Source: Pseudomonas reinekei (GTDB taxonomy: Bacteria > Pseudomonadota > Gammaproteobacteria > Pseudomonadales > Pseudomonadaceae). From it: 64,000 nucleotides of DNA. The DNA lies in contig NZ_MSTQ01000004.1 in the NCBI RefSeq assembly GCF_001945365.1, forward strand, positions 372,001-436,000, read 5' to 3'. Shown piece by piece: positions 50,929 through 59,995 of this stretch; the first letter of the stretch is position 1; each line of letters starts with the position of its first letter. Below the pieces are notes generated by a model. It did not search any database, was not told the DNA's origin, and worked only from the letters and a program-made list of their open reading frames with translations. A program made the position numbers and the translations under genes.

Positions 50929-52333
50929 AATCATTGATTACCCATCCTCATCTCAACTTTTTTCAATGGTACCAACGCTTCGCCTTTACGATTATATCAG
51001 TCTAGACAATATCAAAACGGTTGATGGCAGCAATATGCCCTTCTTAATGTGGCCGGACGGCACTCCGTGCCTGCTGGCAAACTCCTACATGATTACGCTC
51101 CGCATGCAACCAGGTCGCTTTGGTGGGGGCTTTTCAAGACTTGGCAGCAAAGGAGGTAGCTTTGGTGACTACGCAGGAAAAATAAGCCACCTTATTAGAT
51201 ACTGCTATTATAACAATAAAAACTTCATCTCCCTTACTGACAACGATTTTTATAATTTTATCGATGCATTACGCCATGAAACAAAGCCAAACAAACCACA
51301 ACAACTAAAAAGAACTGAGCGAACAATAACCAGTATAGGCAGAAGATGTTTGAGCTTTTTAACCCACGTTGGAGAAATAAACCTGGCCCATAATTTTGTT
51401 GGAATAAATGGGACAATTTCAATTGAGTTGATCGAGTCAACAGGTTATCGAAACGGCAAAGCATTTAAGCATTCCAGTGTTCATCATAGATCTTTTAGGA
51501 GTGCTAATGCGAAAAAAAGACGACGTCCAATTGCTCAGGCCACTATTGTTAAAATGCGCGATGCGATTGACGACATGTCCACATCAGAGTTTTTATGTAA
51601 TCGAAGACATCTAATGATATCGCTTTTTGAGGAGACCGGTGCGCGTAGAGGCGAGATCAGATCGATAATGGTTGGCCAGGTTCTAACTGCAGCGGCAATG
51701 GCAAAACCAACAATACTTCTAAATACGCTTAAAAGAGGGGAAGGACAGACTCGGGAGCTTGCTATTAGTCCAGCGTTGGTCAGCGACATGTTGAACCATG
51801 TTCGAACTGATCGCCGTATTACTTTAAAGAAAGTCGGCATTAGTGCTGACCACGGATTTCTTTTTATTTCCGAACGAGGAGGACAGCCACTGCAAACTGA
51901 TACTTTCACCGTGGAGTTTTCACTTATCAGGCGCCATGCAAAACTGGAGGTTCAAGCCTGCGCACATTTATTCCGACACCTATTCTGCACTAACATTGTT
52001 TCCCGACTTATTTCAGAAACACAAAGCCTCAACCCTGACTCGTTTCGACTAACACTTTTGACTGATAAAACTCTAGCCGCGGAAGCAATGAAACAAACTG
52101 GCCATACTACTTTGGAAAGCCTACTTAGCTACGTCGACACTGCATTCCGGCAAAAATCTAGATTTGAACAGATCGTTCGCAACGTGGAAGCCGCTAAAAG
52201 CTATGAGACTTATGAGCGTAGGAGAAAACACCTACTACAGCAACTAAAAACAAAAAGAATTAGTATGGAATCATATATTCAAGAGGAGGAGACGCTTACT
52301 GCCCTCATGGAGAAAGAGTTTCTTAACCAATGA
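50918..52333 (+). CDS. tyrosine recombinase (integrase)
   Basis: A 471-residue tyrosine recombinase. The catalytic set is intact: R243 (TGARRGEI), K272 (LKRGEGQT), H350 and R353 (AHLFRHLFCTNI), H396 (QTGHTTLE) and Y405 (SLLSYVDT). The N-terminal part should bind the core site. It closes the four-gene module and is a candidate for the enzyme that moved the element into yggL, together with the 690-residue recombinase. It resembles GmtY/TnpA-type recombinases in size and layout. No gene follows for about 400 bases. Confidence 0.88.
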   Translation: MKSRIIDYPSSSQLFSMVPTLRLYDYISLDNIKTVDGSNMPFLMWPDGTPCLLANSYMITLRMQPGRFGGGFSRLGSKGGSFGDYAGKISHLIRYCYYNNKNFISLTDNDFYNFIDALRHETKPNKPQQLKRTERTITSIGRRCLSFLTHVGEINLAHNFVGINGTISIELIESTGYRNGKAFKHSSVHHRSFRSANAKKRRRPIAQATIVKMRDAIDDMSTSEFLCNRRHLMISLFEETGARRGEIRSIMVGQVLTAAAMAKPTILLNTLKRGEGQTRELAISPALVSDMLNHVRTDRRITLKKVGISADHGFLFISERGGQPLQTDTFTVEFSLIRRHAKLEVQACAHLFRHLFCTNIVSRLISETQSLNPDSFRLTLLTDKTLAAEAMKQTGHTTLESLLSYVDTAFRQKSRFEQIVRNVEAAKSYETYERRRKHLLQQLKTKRISMESYIQEEETLTALMEKEFLNQ

Positions 52334-52741
52334 ACTTCATAGGACGGCAGGCTAGCGCCGTCACCAGCCGCTTTTCGGATATCGCATGTTCGGCCATGGC
52401 CATTTGACGACAGAAAAACATGCAATCTTTACGATTGGTTTTTCTAGGACCCCTAATTCTGACAGCGAAGTTCGAGTTTCGAATCTCTTCTATTTCTCCG
52501 CTGTTAGTCAAACGTTATTCAAAGATACATGAGTGGCGTGCGTGAAACTTTTTGTATCGTGGTGCTGAGTAATTAATTTCTGTGGTTCTGCGCTGGACAG
52601 CCGCATTCCAATGCGCACCTCTTGCTAGGCGACATTCTTAACCCCACATCTGGTATCACTCATACATCGAGCGGCCTTGGCTAAGCTGTCGCCCGCGGCG
52701 CAGCGCGACGCACAAAGTACTCGATACTCCTGAAGGTTTCT
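52334..52741. other. non-coding stretch downstream of the recombinase genes
   Basis: About 400 bases with no recognisable gene; a 62-codon minus-strand frame (52323-52511) has no family features. No tRNA was found here and no clear copy of the yggL junction. Confidence 0.5.
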
Positions 52742-53291
52742 CTAGATATCACTATAATCTTTTGGTTCATACAACCTATCGAAATTACTACCTACCTTAC
52801 CTTCAGTGGTCATTAGAAAATAAAATGTAGTCATTAGTTTATAAATCGAGCAAATCAGGCCCGTCTGGTCCGCAATGCCCTTGATGACACTCACGATGGT
52901 TGCGATTTGCCCGTAGGTCGCCTGATTCTGCTCAAGCAACTGTTGATGAGTCGTCCTGGCTGACTGCTCATCGCTGATGTCGCGCACCGCGCCGATCATC
53001 CGGGTCAATCGCCCCCGCTCATCTCGGACCGCTCGACCACGCTCTCGACACCAGATGTAGTCACGCGTCTTGTGGCGCATCCGATATGCAAAGACATATT
53101 CGCCGCTGCCATGAGACGCAAGGATCTCCCGATCGAAGATTGCCATAATCTTCGGCAGATCGTCAGGAAGGGTGATGTTGACTTGAGCATCCCAGCCATC
53201 GGGCACTCATGCGCGGCATACCCCATGAGCAGGCGGAACTGATTGGAAATCCGCCGGTTTCGCAGCGAGCTGAGGTGTGTTGTCCATTATC
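52742..53291 (-). pseudogene. remnant of a PAS-domain chemoreceptor
   Basis: On the minus strand, RNRRISNQFRLLMGYAAHECP and then, after a one-base frameshift near 53207, PDGWDAQVNITLPDDLPK form a PAS domain with the following PAC segment (EYVFAYRMRHKTRDYIW). The start of an MCP signalling domain ([10 protein letters not shown]) follows and is cut off at about 52855, where unrelated residues take over. The gene is frameshifted and truncated at its 3' end, and is probably dead. BdlA/Aer-type receptors have this arrangement. Confidence 0.8.
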
Positions 53292-53528
53292 AGCGTCCAT
53301 GAGTCCTCAGCTCACCCGAAGGGATACCTCATCGGCGAAATATTCTTTCAATTTCGCTCGAAGCTGCGCCGGTTAACCACCAGGCGTCTAGGTGCAAGCC
53401 GCATCAAAACCCCAGGTGCGACTACTCTTAAACCCCTAGTTCACCTCAGTTTCTTAGAAACCTGAAGTCACGATCAACTAATCGGCCCAGATAATCCAAT
53501 CAACCAAATCATCTTCAGTCCAGACGGA
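53292..53528. other. non-coding stretch
   Basis: About 240 bases between the receptor remnant and the MFS gene; no gene recognised. Confidence 0.4.
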
Positions 53529-54734
53529 TCAAATTACCGAAGCGATTGTAGACGCATCTTTCATTTTCCGAGAAACCTGGCGTGATCGAAACACCGCTAC
53601 TCCGTAAACGCCTAAAGCTGCTATTGAGCACCCTCCAGAGAATAGCAAGGTGCTGAGATATCCATAATTTTCGATCAGCTGCCCACCAATCGCGGGGCCG
53701 AATGCCGCCCCAATGGACAAACAAAGAGCGCCAAGCGCAACGATTTTTCCGGACTGATCAAACTCAGCCATGATGCCGAAAGTATAGGCGAGAACAAAAC
53801 TGATTGAAATCAAGAAGCAGAAGACGCCAACCACGTACGTAGTAAGCGAATCGAAGTGACTTAAAACAAGAAGCCCAACCACTTCGACGATGATAATTAC
53901 AGCCATTGGGTAGAAACGACCGGCCTTGAGACCAAGTGCAGAAGCGATAAAACCGCCTACAGCATTAATCAGAAACCCTATAGCCAATACCGTTCCAATG
54001 GTATCACTGGACAACCCCGTCTTTTTGCCAATTAGCTCTAGAAACGCCCAGACAGACATGACGCCTGTCAAAAAAATCAGGCTCGCCAGCAGACTAAGCC
54101 AGACAATGGAACGATGAGCACCCGCAGACGATATAGATACTGCGAGTGGTACTGCTCCCCTCACGCTATTCTTTGGTACCCAGGGCAATGGAAGAATACC
54201 TATAACTACCATTGTTACAGCGATCGTCAGCAGCATCCCGTCGACACCCCACAACGGGACAACGGCCACGGGCAACAATACAAGCAACAATGCACCAGGT
54301 ACGGATTCTAGCCCCAGCTTGAAGCCAAACGCTTTTTCCGGCTGGGCGCTGTCGCCAAAGATCGTCATAGCTAATGCGTAGAGCGCACCAGTTCCGGCCC
54401 CGGCAGCTGCCATTACGATCAGCAATTTCTCATAAGTTGGCTGCCCAAGCATGAGCAGAATCATGGCAATTACGAGTAGCGATGACAGTGATGCTATAAC
54501 TCGCCAGCTGATACGATGCACCCATAATAGGGATGCAAGACCAAGCAGTCCGAAACCGAGATTCATTGATAACGCTAGATTGCCAAGCTGGATTTCACTT
54601 AAGCCGAAGCTTTCGGAGAAAGCGCCGAACAATAACGGCAACACGTTTAAAAGCAATGCGCCAGCCCCGGAAACCAAACCAGCGCAAATGTATACCGATA
54701 TCTTATCGATAGGATGTGATTCGACGGAATTCAT
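53529..54734 (-). CDS. MFS transporter
   Basis: A 401-residue major facilitator with about 12 membrane helices and a central loop after helix 6 (PWVPKNSVRG). Family-level assignment only. It is followed on the same strand direction, upstream, by the FAD oxidoreductase gene across a 437-base gap, so a shared substrate (for example an amine) is possible but unproven. Composition is less GC-rich than in the core part of the window. Confidence 0.8.
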   Translation of the reverse strand: MNSVESHPIDKISVYICAGLVSGAGALLLNVLPLLFGAFSESFGLSEIQLGNLALSMNLGFGLLGLASLLWVHRISWRVIASLSSLLVIAMILLMLGQPTYEKLLIVMAAAGAGTGALYALAMTIFGDSAQPEKAFGFKLGLESVPGALLLVLLPVAVVPLWGVDGMLLTIAVTMVVIGILPLPWVPKNSVRGAVPLAVSISSAGAHRSIVWLSLLASLIFLTGVMSVWAFLELIGKKTGLSSDTIGTVLAIGFLINAVGGFIASALGLKAGRFYPMAVIIIVEVVGLLVLSHFDSLTTYVVGVFCFLISISFVLAYTFGIMAEFDQSGKIVALGALCLSIGAAFGPAIGGQLIENYGYLSTLLFSGGCSIAALGVYGVAVFRSRQVSRKMKDASTIASVI

Positions 54735-55171
54735 CAGTTACCCTGCTGTTATTATCATTATATCCATACCACTCGAGCAGTATGGGCTGGTGAAGGAAGA
54801 CAGCACGCGCGCCGAAGCCATGTGCGATCGCGCACCGTCCGTTAAGAGACAATGCAAACCAACGCTTTTGATTATCCGCCAAAAACCGCTAAACAACATG
54901 GTCAATCCTGCCTTGCTCTTTGACAGGAGTGCCACCAAGGCACCGTTTTTTGATAGCGAATACATGCTATCCGTAGCCAAAAATTACATCAGCAACATTA
55001 GCAAATCGCCGATGTAAATCCTGAACTTTTTCCAGTAGTGCATTTAAGCGTAGTGATAATACGAGCCCTAAAGCGGAACTCATTAATCCAGCGATAAAAT
55101 TGCTATCAACACCATGAAATTTTAAGATCAGAAAACTCAGAGCGCGAAACCAGCCAACGATAGTTTAGTGA
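54735..55171. other. intergenic region between the MFS gene and an FAD oxidase gene
   Basis: About 440 bases without a convincing gene. An 80-codon minus-strand frame (54738-54980) shows no recognised domain. Confidence 0.45.
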
Positions 55172-56479
55172 TCATCGACGACCTAAACGATACGCATTGA
55201 GTTGTCGCTGAACCTTCCCAAGGGTGCACAGCACCTCGCGGAATTTATCTTTTCCAGGAATGTTCCGCCGTGGAATTTTGCTCATGGCATCCCAGACAGG
55301 CGAACCAGCACCCATGCCGTCTGCGACAACCTGAGCAATTACCTGACTCGGCGTCACACCAAATCCTGAGTATCCTTGCACGTAAAAAACGTTTCGATGC
55401 CCGTCAACATTTCCGACTTGTGGAAACAAATTGAGCGTGCAGTCCATAGGCCCGCCCCAAGCCGCATCAATCTTCACATCACCCAAATAAGGGAAAAGGT
55501 GTAAAACCTTTTTTCGAGCCCACTCTTTGATGTCCCCGGGGAAATATTCAAGCACAGAATGCCCACCTCCACACATCAGACGATTGTCAGGTGTAATCCT
55601 ATAGTAGTCCAAAATAGGCCTAATATCAGTGAAAGCCCCCCGAATTGGACTCAACCGAAGAAGAACATCTTCCGGCAGTGGCTCGGTTACACAGTTTACC
55701 GTGTAGACATTGATAAAACTTTTATGCAGAGAAGGCTCTAGGTTGTTCATGAACGCACCGCACGCCCATAGCACCTTATCCGCCCTTACGCTACCCTTTG
55801 CCGTCCGCACAACAACTTTTGGGCCATATTTAACATCGAGAACGGGAGAGTGCTCAAATATGCGCCCCCCATACACTTCGGTGAAGGCTTTAGCCTCACC
55901 TAGCAACAAGTTCAAAGAGTGAACGTGGCCGTTCCCCATATGTTTGAGGGCACAAGTATAACGCGACGATCCGACGATACTTTGGACAGCTGCTCCTTCC
56001 AGATACGTTATTTCCTGATCGGGATTCAGGCTTTGAAAATCCTTCTCCCAGCTTTGCAACAATTTACCCTGACGCTTATTGAATCCAAGATAGCCATAGC
56101 CGTGCTGAAAGTCAGCCTGAATCCCATACCGTTCGATGCGCTCCTTGATAAGTTTAGCGCCCATATCACTAACTTCAAAAATAGCCTTCAACCCCTCAGG
56201 GCCAACATCCTTTTCAATTGTCTCTAGATCGTGCCCTATGCCAGCCATAACATGACCGCCATTGCGACCTGAACCACCAAAACCTAAATAGTTGGTCTCA
56301 AGGACAACCACATTGGTAACACCGCGCTCGGCAAGCTCGAGGGCGGTGTTGATCCCTGTGAATCCACCACCAATGATAACGACTTCAGCATCAAGATCCT
56401 CTTCCAGACTAGGATAGTGAAGATCGTACTTCTTGGTCATCGTGTAGTACGTTGATGGAATTTCAAAGGGCAACGACAT
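55172..56479 (-). CDS. FAD-dependent amine/amino-acid oxidoreductase (DAO family, PuuB-like)
   Basis: A 435-residue flavoprotein. The dinucleotide-binding motif VVIIGGGFTG (residues 33-42) is followed by TNYLGFGGSGRNGGHV, typical of the gamma-glutamylputrescine oxidase/DadA-type DAO group, and the C-terminal VQGYSGFGVTPSQVIA also fits. It would oxidise an amine or amino acid with release of hydrogen peroxide or electron transfer. The substrate is unknown. It lies 42 bases downstream of the NTF2-like gene on the same strand, suggesting an operon. Confidence 0.85.
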   Translation of the reverse strand: MSLPFEIPSTYYTMTKKYDLHYPSLEEDLDAEVVIIGGGFTGINTALELAERGVTNVVVLETNYLGFGGSGRNGGHVMAGIGHDLETIEKDVGPEGLKAIFEVSDMGAKLIKERIERYGIQADFQHGYGYLGFNKRQGKLLQSWEKDFQSLNPDQEITYLEGAAVQSIVGSSRYTCALKHMGNGHVHSLNLLLGEAKAFTEVYGGRIFEHSPVLDVKYGPKVVVRTAKGSVRADKVLWACGAFMNNLEPSLHKSFINVYTVNCVTEPLPEDVLLRLSPIRGAFTDIRPILDYYRITPDNRLMCGGGHSVLEYFPGDIKEWARKKVLHLFPYLGDVKIDAAWGGPMDCTLNLFPQVGNVDGHRNVFYVQGYSGFGVTPSQVIAQVVADGMGAGSPVWDAMSKIPRRNIPGKDKFREVLCTLGKVQRQLNAYRLGRR

Positions 56480-56521
56480 TCAACACCTGCCTAATAATAG
56501 TTATTTTTTGATCTTGAAAGC

Positions 56522-56887
56522 TTAATCTTCAAACACGCCTTGGCCGTAGAAGTCCGAGACAATCTTCCAGCTATCTGCGGTCTTGCGCCACACAGTCAGA
56601 GAGCGAAAATTAATAAATGAACCGTCAGCAGAAGGAGAACTCCATTGCAGCCACGTCAGAACACTTTCAGGTGAGATCTGCGTCTTCTGATAAATTTCAA
56701 TGGATAACTTTGGAGTGTGTTCGAACATAAAACCTAAAACTGGACGCAATTGATCATGACCCTGCAGGAGACCGGGGGCGCCCTCACCAGACACTGTGGC
56801 ATCCTCAGTAAAAAGATGGGTCACAGCTTCTATGTCATGCGCCTGGCAACCAGCCTGAAGCCGTTCCACCGCAATTTCGATCGTCAT
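56522..56887 (-). CDS. SnoaL/NTF2-like protein
   Basis: A 121-residue protein with the NTF2-like cone fold pattern: AVERLQAGCQAHDIEAVTHLF, a FTEDATVSGEG segment and a C-terminal DSWKIVSDFYGQ strand. Such proteins are small enzymes or ligand-binding partners. It is the first gene of a probable pair with the FAD oxidase. Confidence 0.75.
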   Translation of the reverse strand: MTIEIAVERLQAGCQAHDIEAVTHLFTEDATVSGEGAPGLLQGHDQLRPVLGFMFEHTPKLSIEIYQKTQISPESVLTWLQWSSPSADGSFINFRSLTVWRKTADSWKIVSDFYGQGVFED

Positions 56888-57426
56888 TTCGTATCTCCTA
56901 GTTTTTTACGCACGAAGGTTTAGCCGTACCTATTCTGAGCCGAAATCACAGCGGTAACCGGTCTGACAGTGACATGGATTTGGCCGACACTGACATCTCC
57001 CTATCAAGACACCTGTAGACGTCATTCATAGACCCTTTGTAACCATTGGATCAGGTAAGCATCTGCCTGAATTGCCCCGGTTGCTCTGAAACTCAAAGGC
57101 CCAAAGGCGGGAACGAAGATGCTAGTGTCGAGCTACCTCTGGAGAGTATTGAAGCAATGTGGGTAGGTCTCGTCGACTTCGCGAGAGTCGAGGGCGGCAT
57201 GGTGTTCAGGCAGATTTGTGTAGCAGCTATGCAGCCCAAAGGGAGCTACCAACTCATAGCCGTCGCTAGGGAAGCACCCAGCTATCTCACATCGCGCCAC
57301 AACGCCCAAGCCTGCTTTCGGACACGGGCACTCAAGGAAAGGCGATACCTCGGCCAAGACAGGCCCAATTTGCGCTTTAGCCTATGTCTGCCGAACATCA
57401 CATATGGCACATCGAACCGAAATCTC
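56888..57426. other. intergenic region without a clear gene
   Basis: About 540 bases. A 158-codon plus-strand frame (57046-57522) runs into the 3' end of the LysR gene, and 74- and 64-codon minus-strand frames overlap it; none shows a recognisable domain. It may be an old insertion or a decayed gene. Confidence 0.5.
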
Positions 57427-58335
57427 TCATTCAGAGTGCTGGCGATCACCAGTGAAATGCGATCGCAGGTACTCAATGAATTCCTTCACGGCTCTGGGCA
57501 CATGCGTAGCGTTCCGATATAGCGCATGTACCTCTTGATGTGGAAAAACGATCTCAGGTACCAGATGGATCAATCGACCGGCCTCGATGTGATCCTGGGC
57601 GACCCAATCAGGTAAGAGCGCGACTCCCGCGTCGTTGAGGGCAAGTTGCAGAAGTCCATTGGCGCTGTCCGAATACAGTCTGGGTAAATTACTGATGCTG
57701 AATTTCCGGCTCCGCCCATTTGCTCCCTTGACGAGCCATTGCGCTGTCCTGCTCAACCTACTGTGCCCAATCCACAGAGCATTGCCGAGATCCTTTAAGC
57801 CATCGATCGGATTTGATGCGAGATACGCGGGGCTAGCCACGGGATAAACCGCATACCTGCCTAACATCACGGCCTTGTGATCGCTGTCTTGCAAGCTGCC
57901 TAGCCTTACCGCGACGTCGAACCTTTCCGAGACCAAATCCTCAGGACGGGACGAAGCGACGTGGTCAATTCGTAAATGCGGGTGCACCTTTGAGAATCGA
58001 GCGATGGCCGCAAGCACCATGTAGTTGCTGAAATCAAAGGTGCTCGTGATACGTAGGCTTCCATTCAGCTCACCTTCCAGCCCACGCGTGCATTCAACCA
58101 GATAGTCAGCTTGCTCAAGCAACGCTTTCGCCTGAATCAGGAATCGCTCACCAGCCTCGGTAAGGGCGGTGTGACGCGTGCTGCGCGCTAGCAACGCTAC
58201 GCCTAGATCATCTTCAAGTCGCCTCACGTTGAAGCTGACCGTTGCCTTCGTCTGCCGGAGAGTGTTGGCAGCAGCTGTGAAACTGCCGGCTTCTACCACA
58301 GCAACGAACGTCGCCACTCGCTGAAGATCAAGCAA
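57427..58335 (-). CDS. LysR-family transcriptional regulator
   Basis: A 302-residue LysR regulator: the winged helix-turn-helix is at about residues 1-60 (SFTAAANTLRQTKATVSFNVRRLE), followed by a two-lobed inducer-binding domain. It is divergent from the DHA2-type MFS gene at 58444 with a 108-base gap, the usual arrangement for a LysR regulator and its target. The inducer is unknown. Confidence 0.92.
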   Translation of the reverse strand: MLDLQRVATFVAVVEAGSFTAAANTLRQTKATVSFNVRRLEDDLGVALLARSTRHTALTEAGERFLIQAKALLEQADYLVECTRGLEGELNGSLRITSTFDFSNYMVLAAIARFSKVHPHLRIDHVASSRPEDLVSERFDVAVRLGSLQDSDHKAVMLGRYAVYPVASPAYLASNPIDGLKDLGNALWIGHSRLSRTAQWLVKGANGRSRKFSISNLPRLYSDSANGLLQLALNDAGVALLPDWVAQDHIEAGRLIHLVPEIVFPHQEVHALYRNATHVPRAVKEFIEYLRSHFTGDRQHSE

Positions 58336-58443
58336 AGCAACACCTCCCTATTGTCAAAAAAACACAAACAACACGTCCATGATTAGAGCACTTATCTACG
58401 TAATTCGAGAGATTTAAAATGGGCAACGCTACCGGAGATACCT

Positions 58444-59793
58444 ATGCCCCTTTCACGCGCTCGCATACTGACGTTTTATCTACTGGGTTTGTTTCTAGAC
58501 CTTATTAACACCTACATTGCTAGCGTTGCGAGCCCCATAATCGGCAAAGCGTTGGCCGCCTCTGTCGCTGAGGTAGCCTGGATCAGTACTGCCTATGTGC
58601 TTGGACTTACGTTAGCCATTCCCGCGAGTACTTGGCTCGCTCAACGGCTAGGCCTCAAATCTCTCCTGATCGGATCGCTTGTGCTTTTCGGCGTCGCCAC
58701 CGGGCTCACCGCTGTGGCAACCGATATTGGTACCTTACTGGGCCTGCGCTTTATGCAGGGTGCGGGTGGAGGGCTTTTCATACCTGCAGGGCAGGCGTTG
58801 GTGTATGCCCAATATCGAAGAGAAGAGCGCTCGCAGCTTGCAACTTTGATCCTTGCGGTTGGGCTGATTGCACCGGCACTATCCCCCATGATCGGCGGTT
58901 TCATCGTCTCAACGTTGTCCTGGCACTGGGTGTTTTTGTGCACTCTCCCTCCAACGGTGATCGCAATCGGACTGGGACTCTGGTGGCTGCCGAAAGATAG
59001 TGAGCGAGCCAGCAACGTCGCTTTCGACTTCAAGGGATTTGCGATGGGCGTTCCCGCGTTGGCACTAATGCTGTTGGGCCTGACAGATTTCAGTGAAGGG
59101 AAATTCGCAGTAGGTTTTTCTCAGGTGGTCGCCGCCATTGGTTTCGCTGCGTTGTATCTTTGGCATTACCGACGAAGCGACCATCCACTGCTCGACCTAA
59201 GCCTTCTAGAGGATCGTTTACTACGGTTCGGTGTCCTTGTTTACCACGCCATTACGGGCCTGTTCATAGGCATCAACATTCTCGCCATGCTTTACCTACA
59301 AGAGGTGCTGGGCATTTCACCCACCAAGGCAGGTAGTCTGATGCTTCCCTGGACAGTAGGTGCGGGGATAGGAATCTTTCTAAATGGCAAGCTGTACAAG
59401 CGAGTAGGCCCGAGTCCACTGCTAGCTGTAGGAGCGATCCTGCAAGCCATCGGCTTCTTCTTGCTCAGCCGATCGACGGAGCAATCCGATATGTTATTGC
59501 TCGGGACGATATATGGCCTGATGGGACTCGGTGGGAGCATTTGCACCTCTACAGCTCAAAGCGGTGCCTTCATGAACATCCCTATCCAACGCTTGAACCA
59601 GGCGAGTGCACTCTGGGGCGTAAACCGGCAGGTAGCATTTTGCAGCGGGGTCACGGTCACTAGCGTGACTTTCAGTCTGCTTACTAACCTGGTAGAGCCC
59701 GCAGCGGCTTACCGGATCTCCTTCCTGATTGCCGCGCTGAGCGTCGTCATCCCTATCTATATGAGCCTTCGAATTCGCCGGCTGAGCGTGTGA
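58444..59793 (+). CDS. MFS multidrug efflux transporter, DHA2-type
   Basis: A 449-residue major facilitator resembling EmrB/DHA2 drug:proton antiporters. The N-terminal LGLFLDLINTYIASVASPII, a GRF-like LLGLRFMQGAGGGLFIPAGQAL and the WVFLCTLPP segment after helix 5 are typical. Predicted to export a toxic compound. It is probably controlled by the divergent LysR regulator. No membrane-fusion partner gene is adjacent. Confidence 0.85.
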   Translation: MPLSRARILTFYLLGLFLDLINTYIASVASPIIGKALAASVAEVAWISTAYVLGLTLAIPASTWLAQRLGLKSLLIGSLVLFGVATGLTAVATDIGTLLGLRFMQGAGGGLFIPAGQALVYAQYRREERSQLATLILAVGLIAPALSPMIGGFIVSTLSWHWVFLCTLPPTVIAIGLGLWWLPKDSERASNVAFDFKGFAMGVPALALMLLGLTDFSEGKFAVGFSQVVAAIGFAALYLWHYRRSDHPLLDLSLLEDRLLRFGVLVYHAITGLFIGINILAMLYLQEVLGISPTKAGSLMLPWTVGAGIGIFLNGKLYKRVGPSPLLAVGAILQAIGFFLLSRSTEQSDMLLLGTIYGLMGLGGSICTSTAQSGAFMNIPIQRLNQASALWGVNRQVAFCSGVTVTSVTFSLLTNLVEPAAAYRISFLIAALSVVIPIYMSLRIRRLSV

Positions 59794-59995
59794 CAAAGGC
59801 TCGGGCGGATGGTAATGATTTTTACTCTGTGCATCCTAGGCGCGGTAGAGCCATGCGCCTACGGGAAATTTTTGCACCTGACTGACATCAAGTTGCATGT
59901 GCCTGCCATGTGGTACTGCCGGCCCAAATCATACCGATACATTGACCGACACCTCCACCAATCGCTAACACCGGTTATCCACGTCGGACACTCAA

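Noticed and set aside
52323..52511. 62-codon minus-strand frame after the last recombinase gene, considered as a displaced yggL 5' end or tRNA site
   Set aside because: Its residues do not match the YggL start and no tRNA structure was seen.
54738..55017. Small frames in the gap beside the MFS gene
   Set aside because: No recognised domain on either strand and no ribosome-binding site of note.
57046..57522. 158-codon plus-strand frame between the NTF2-like and LysR genes
   Set aside because: No domain recognised, overlaps the 3' end of lysR on the other strand, and competing frames of similar length exist.
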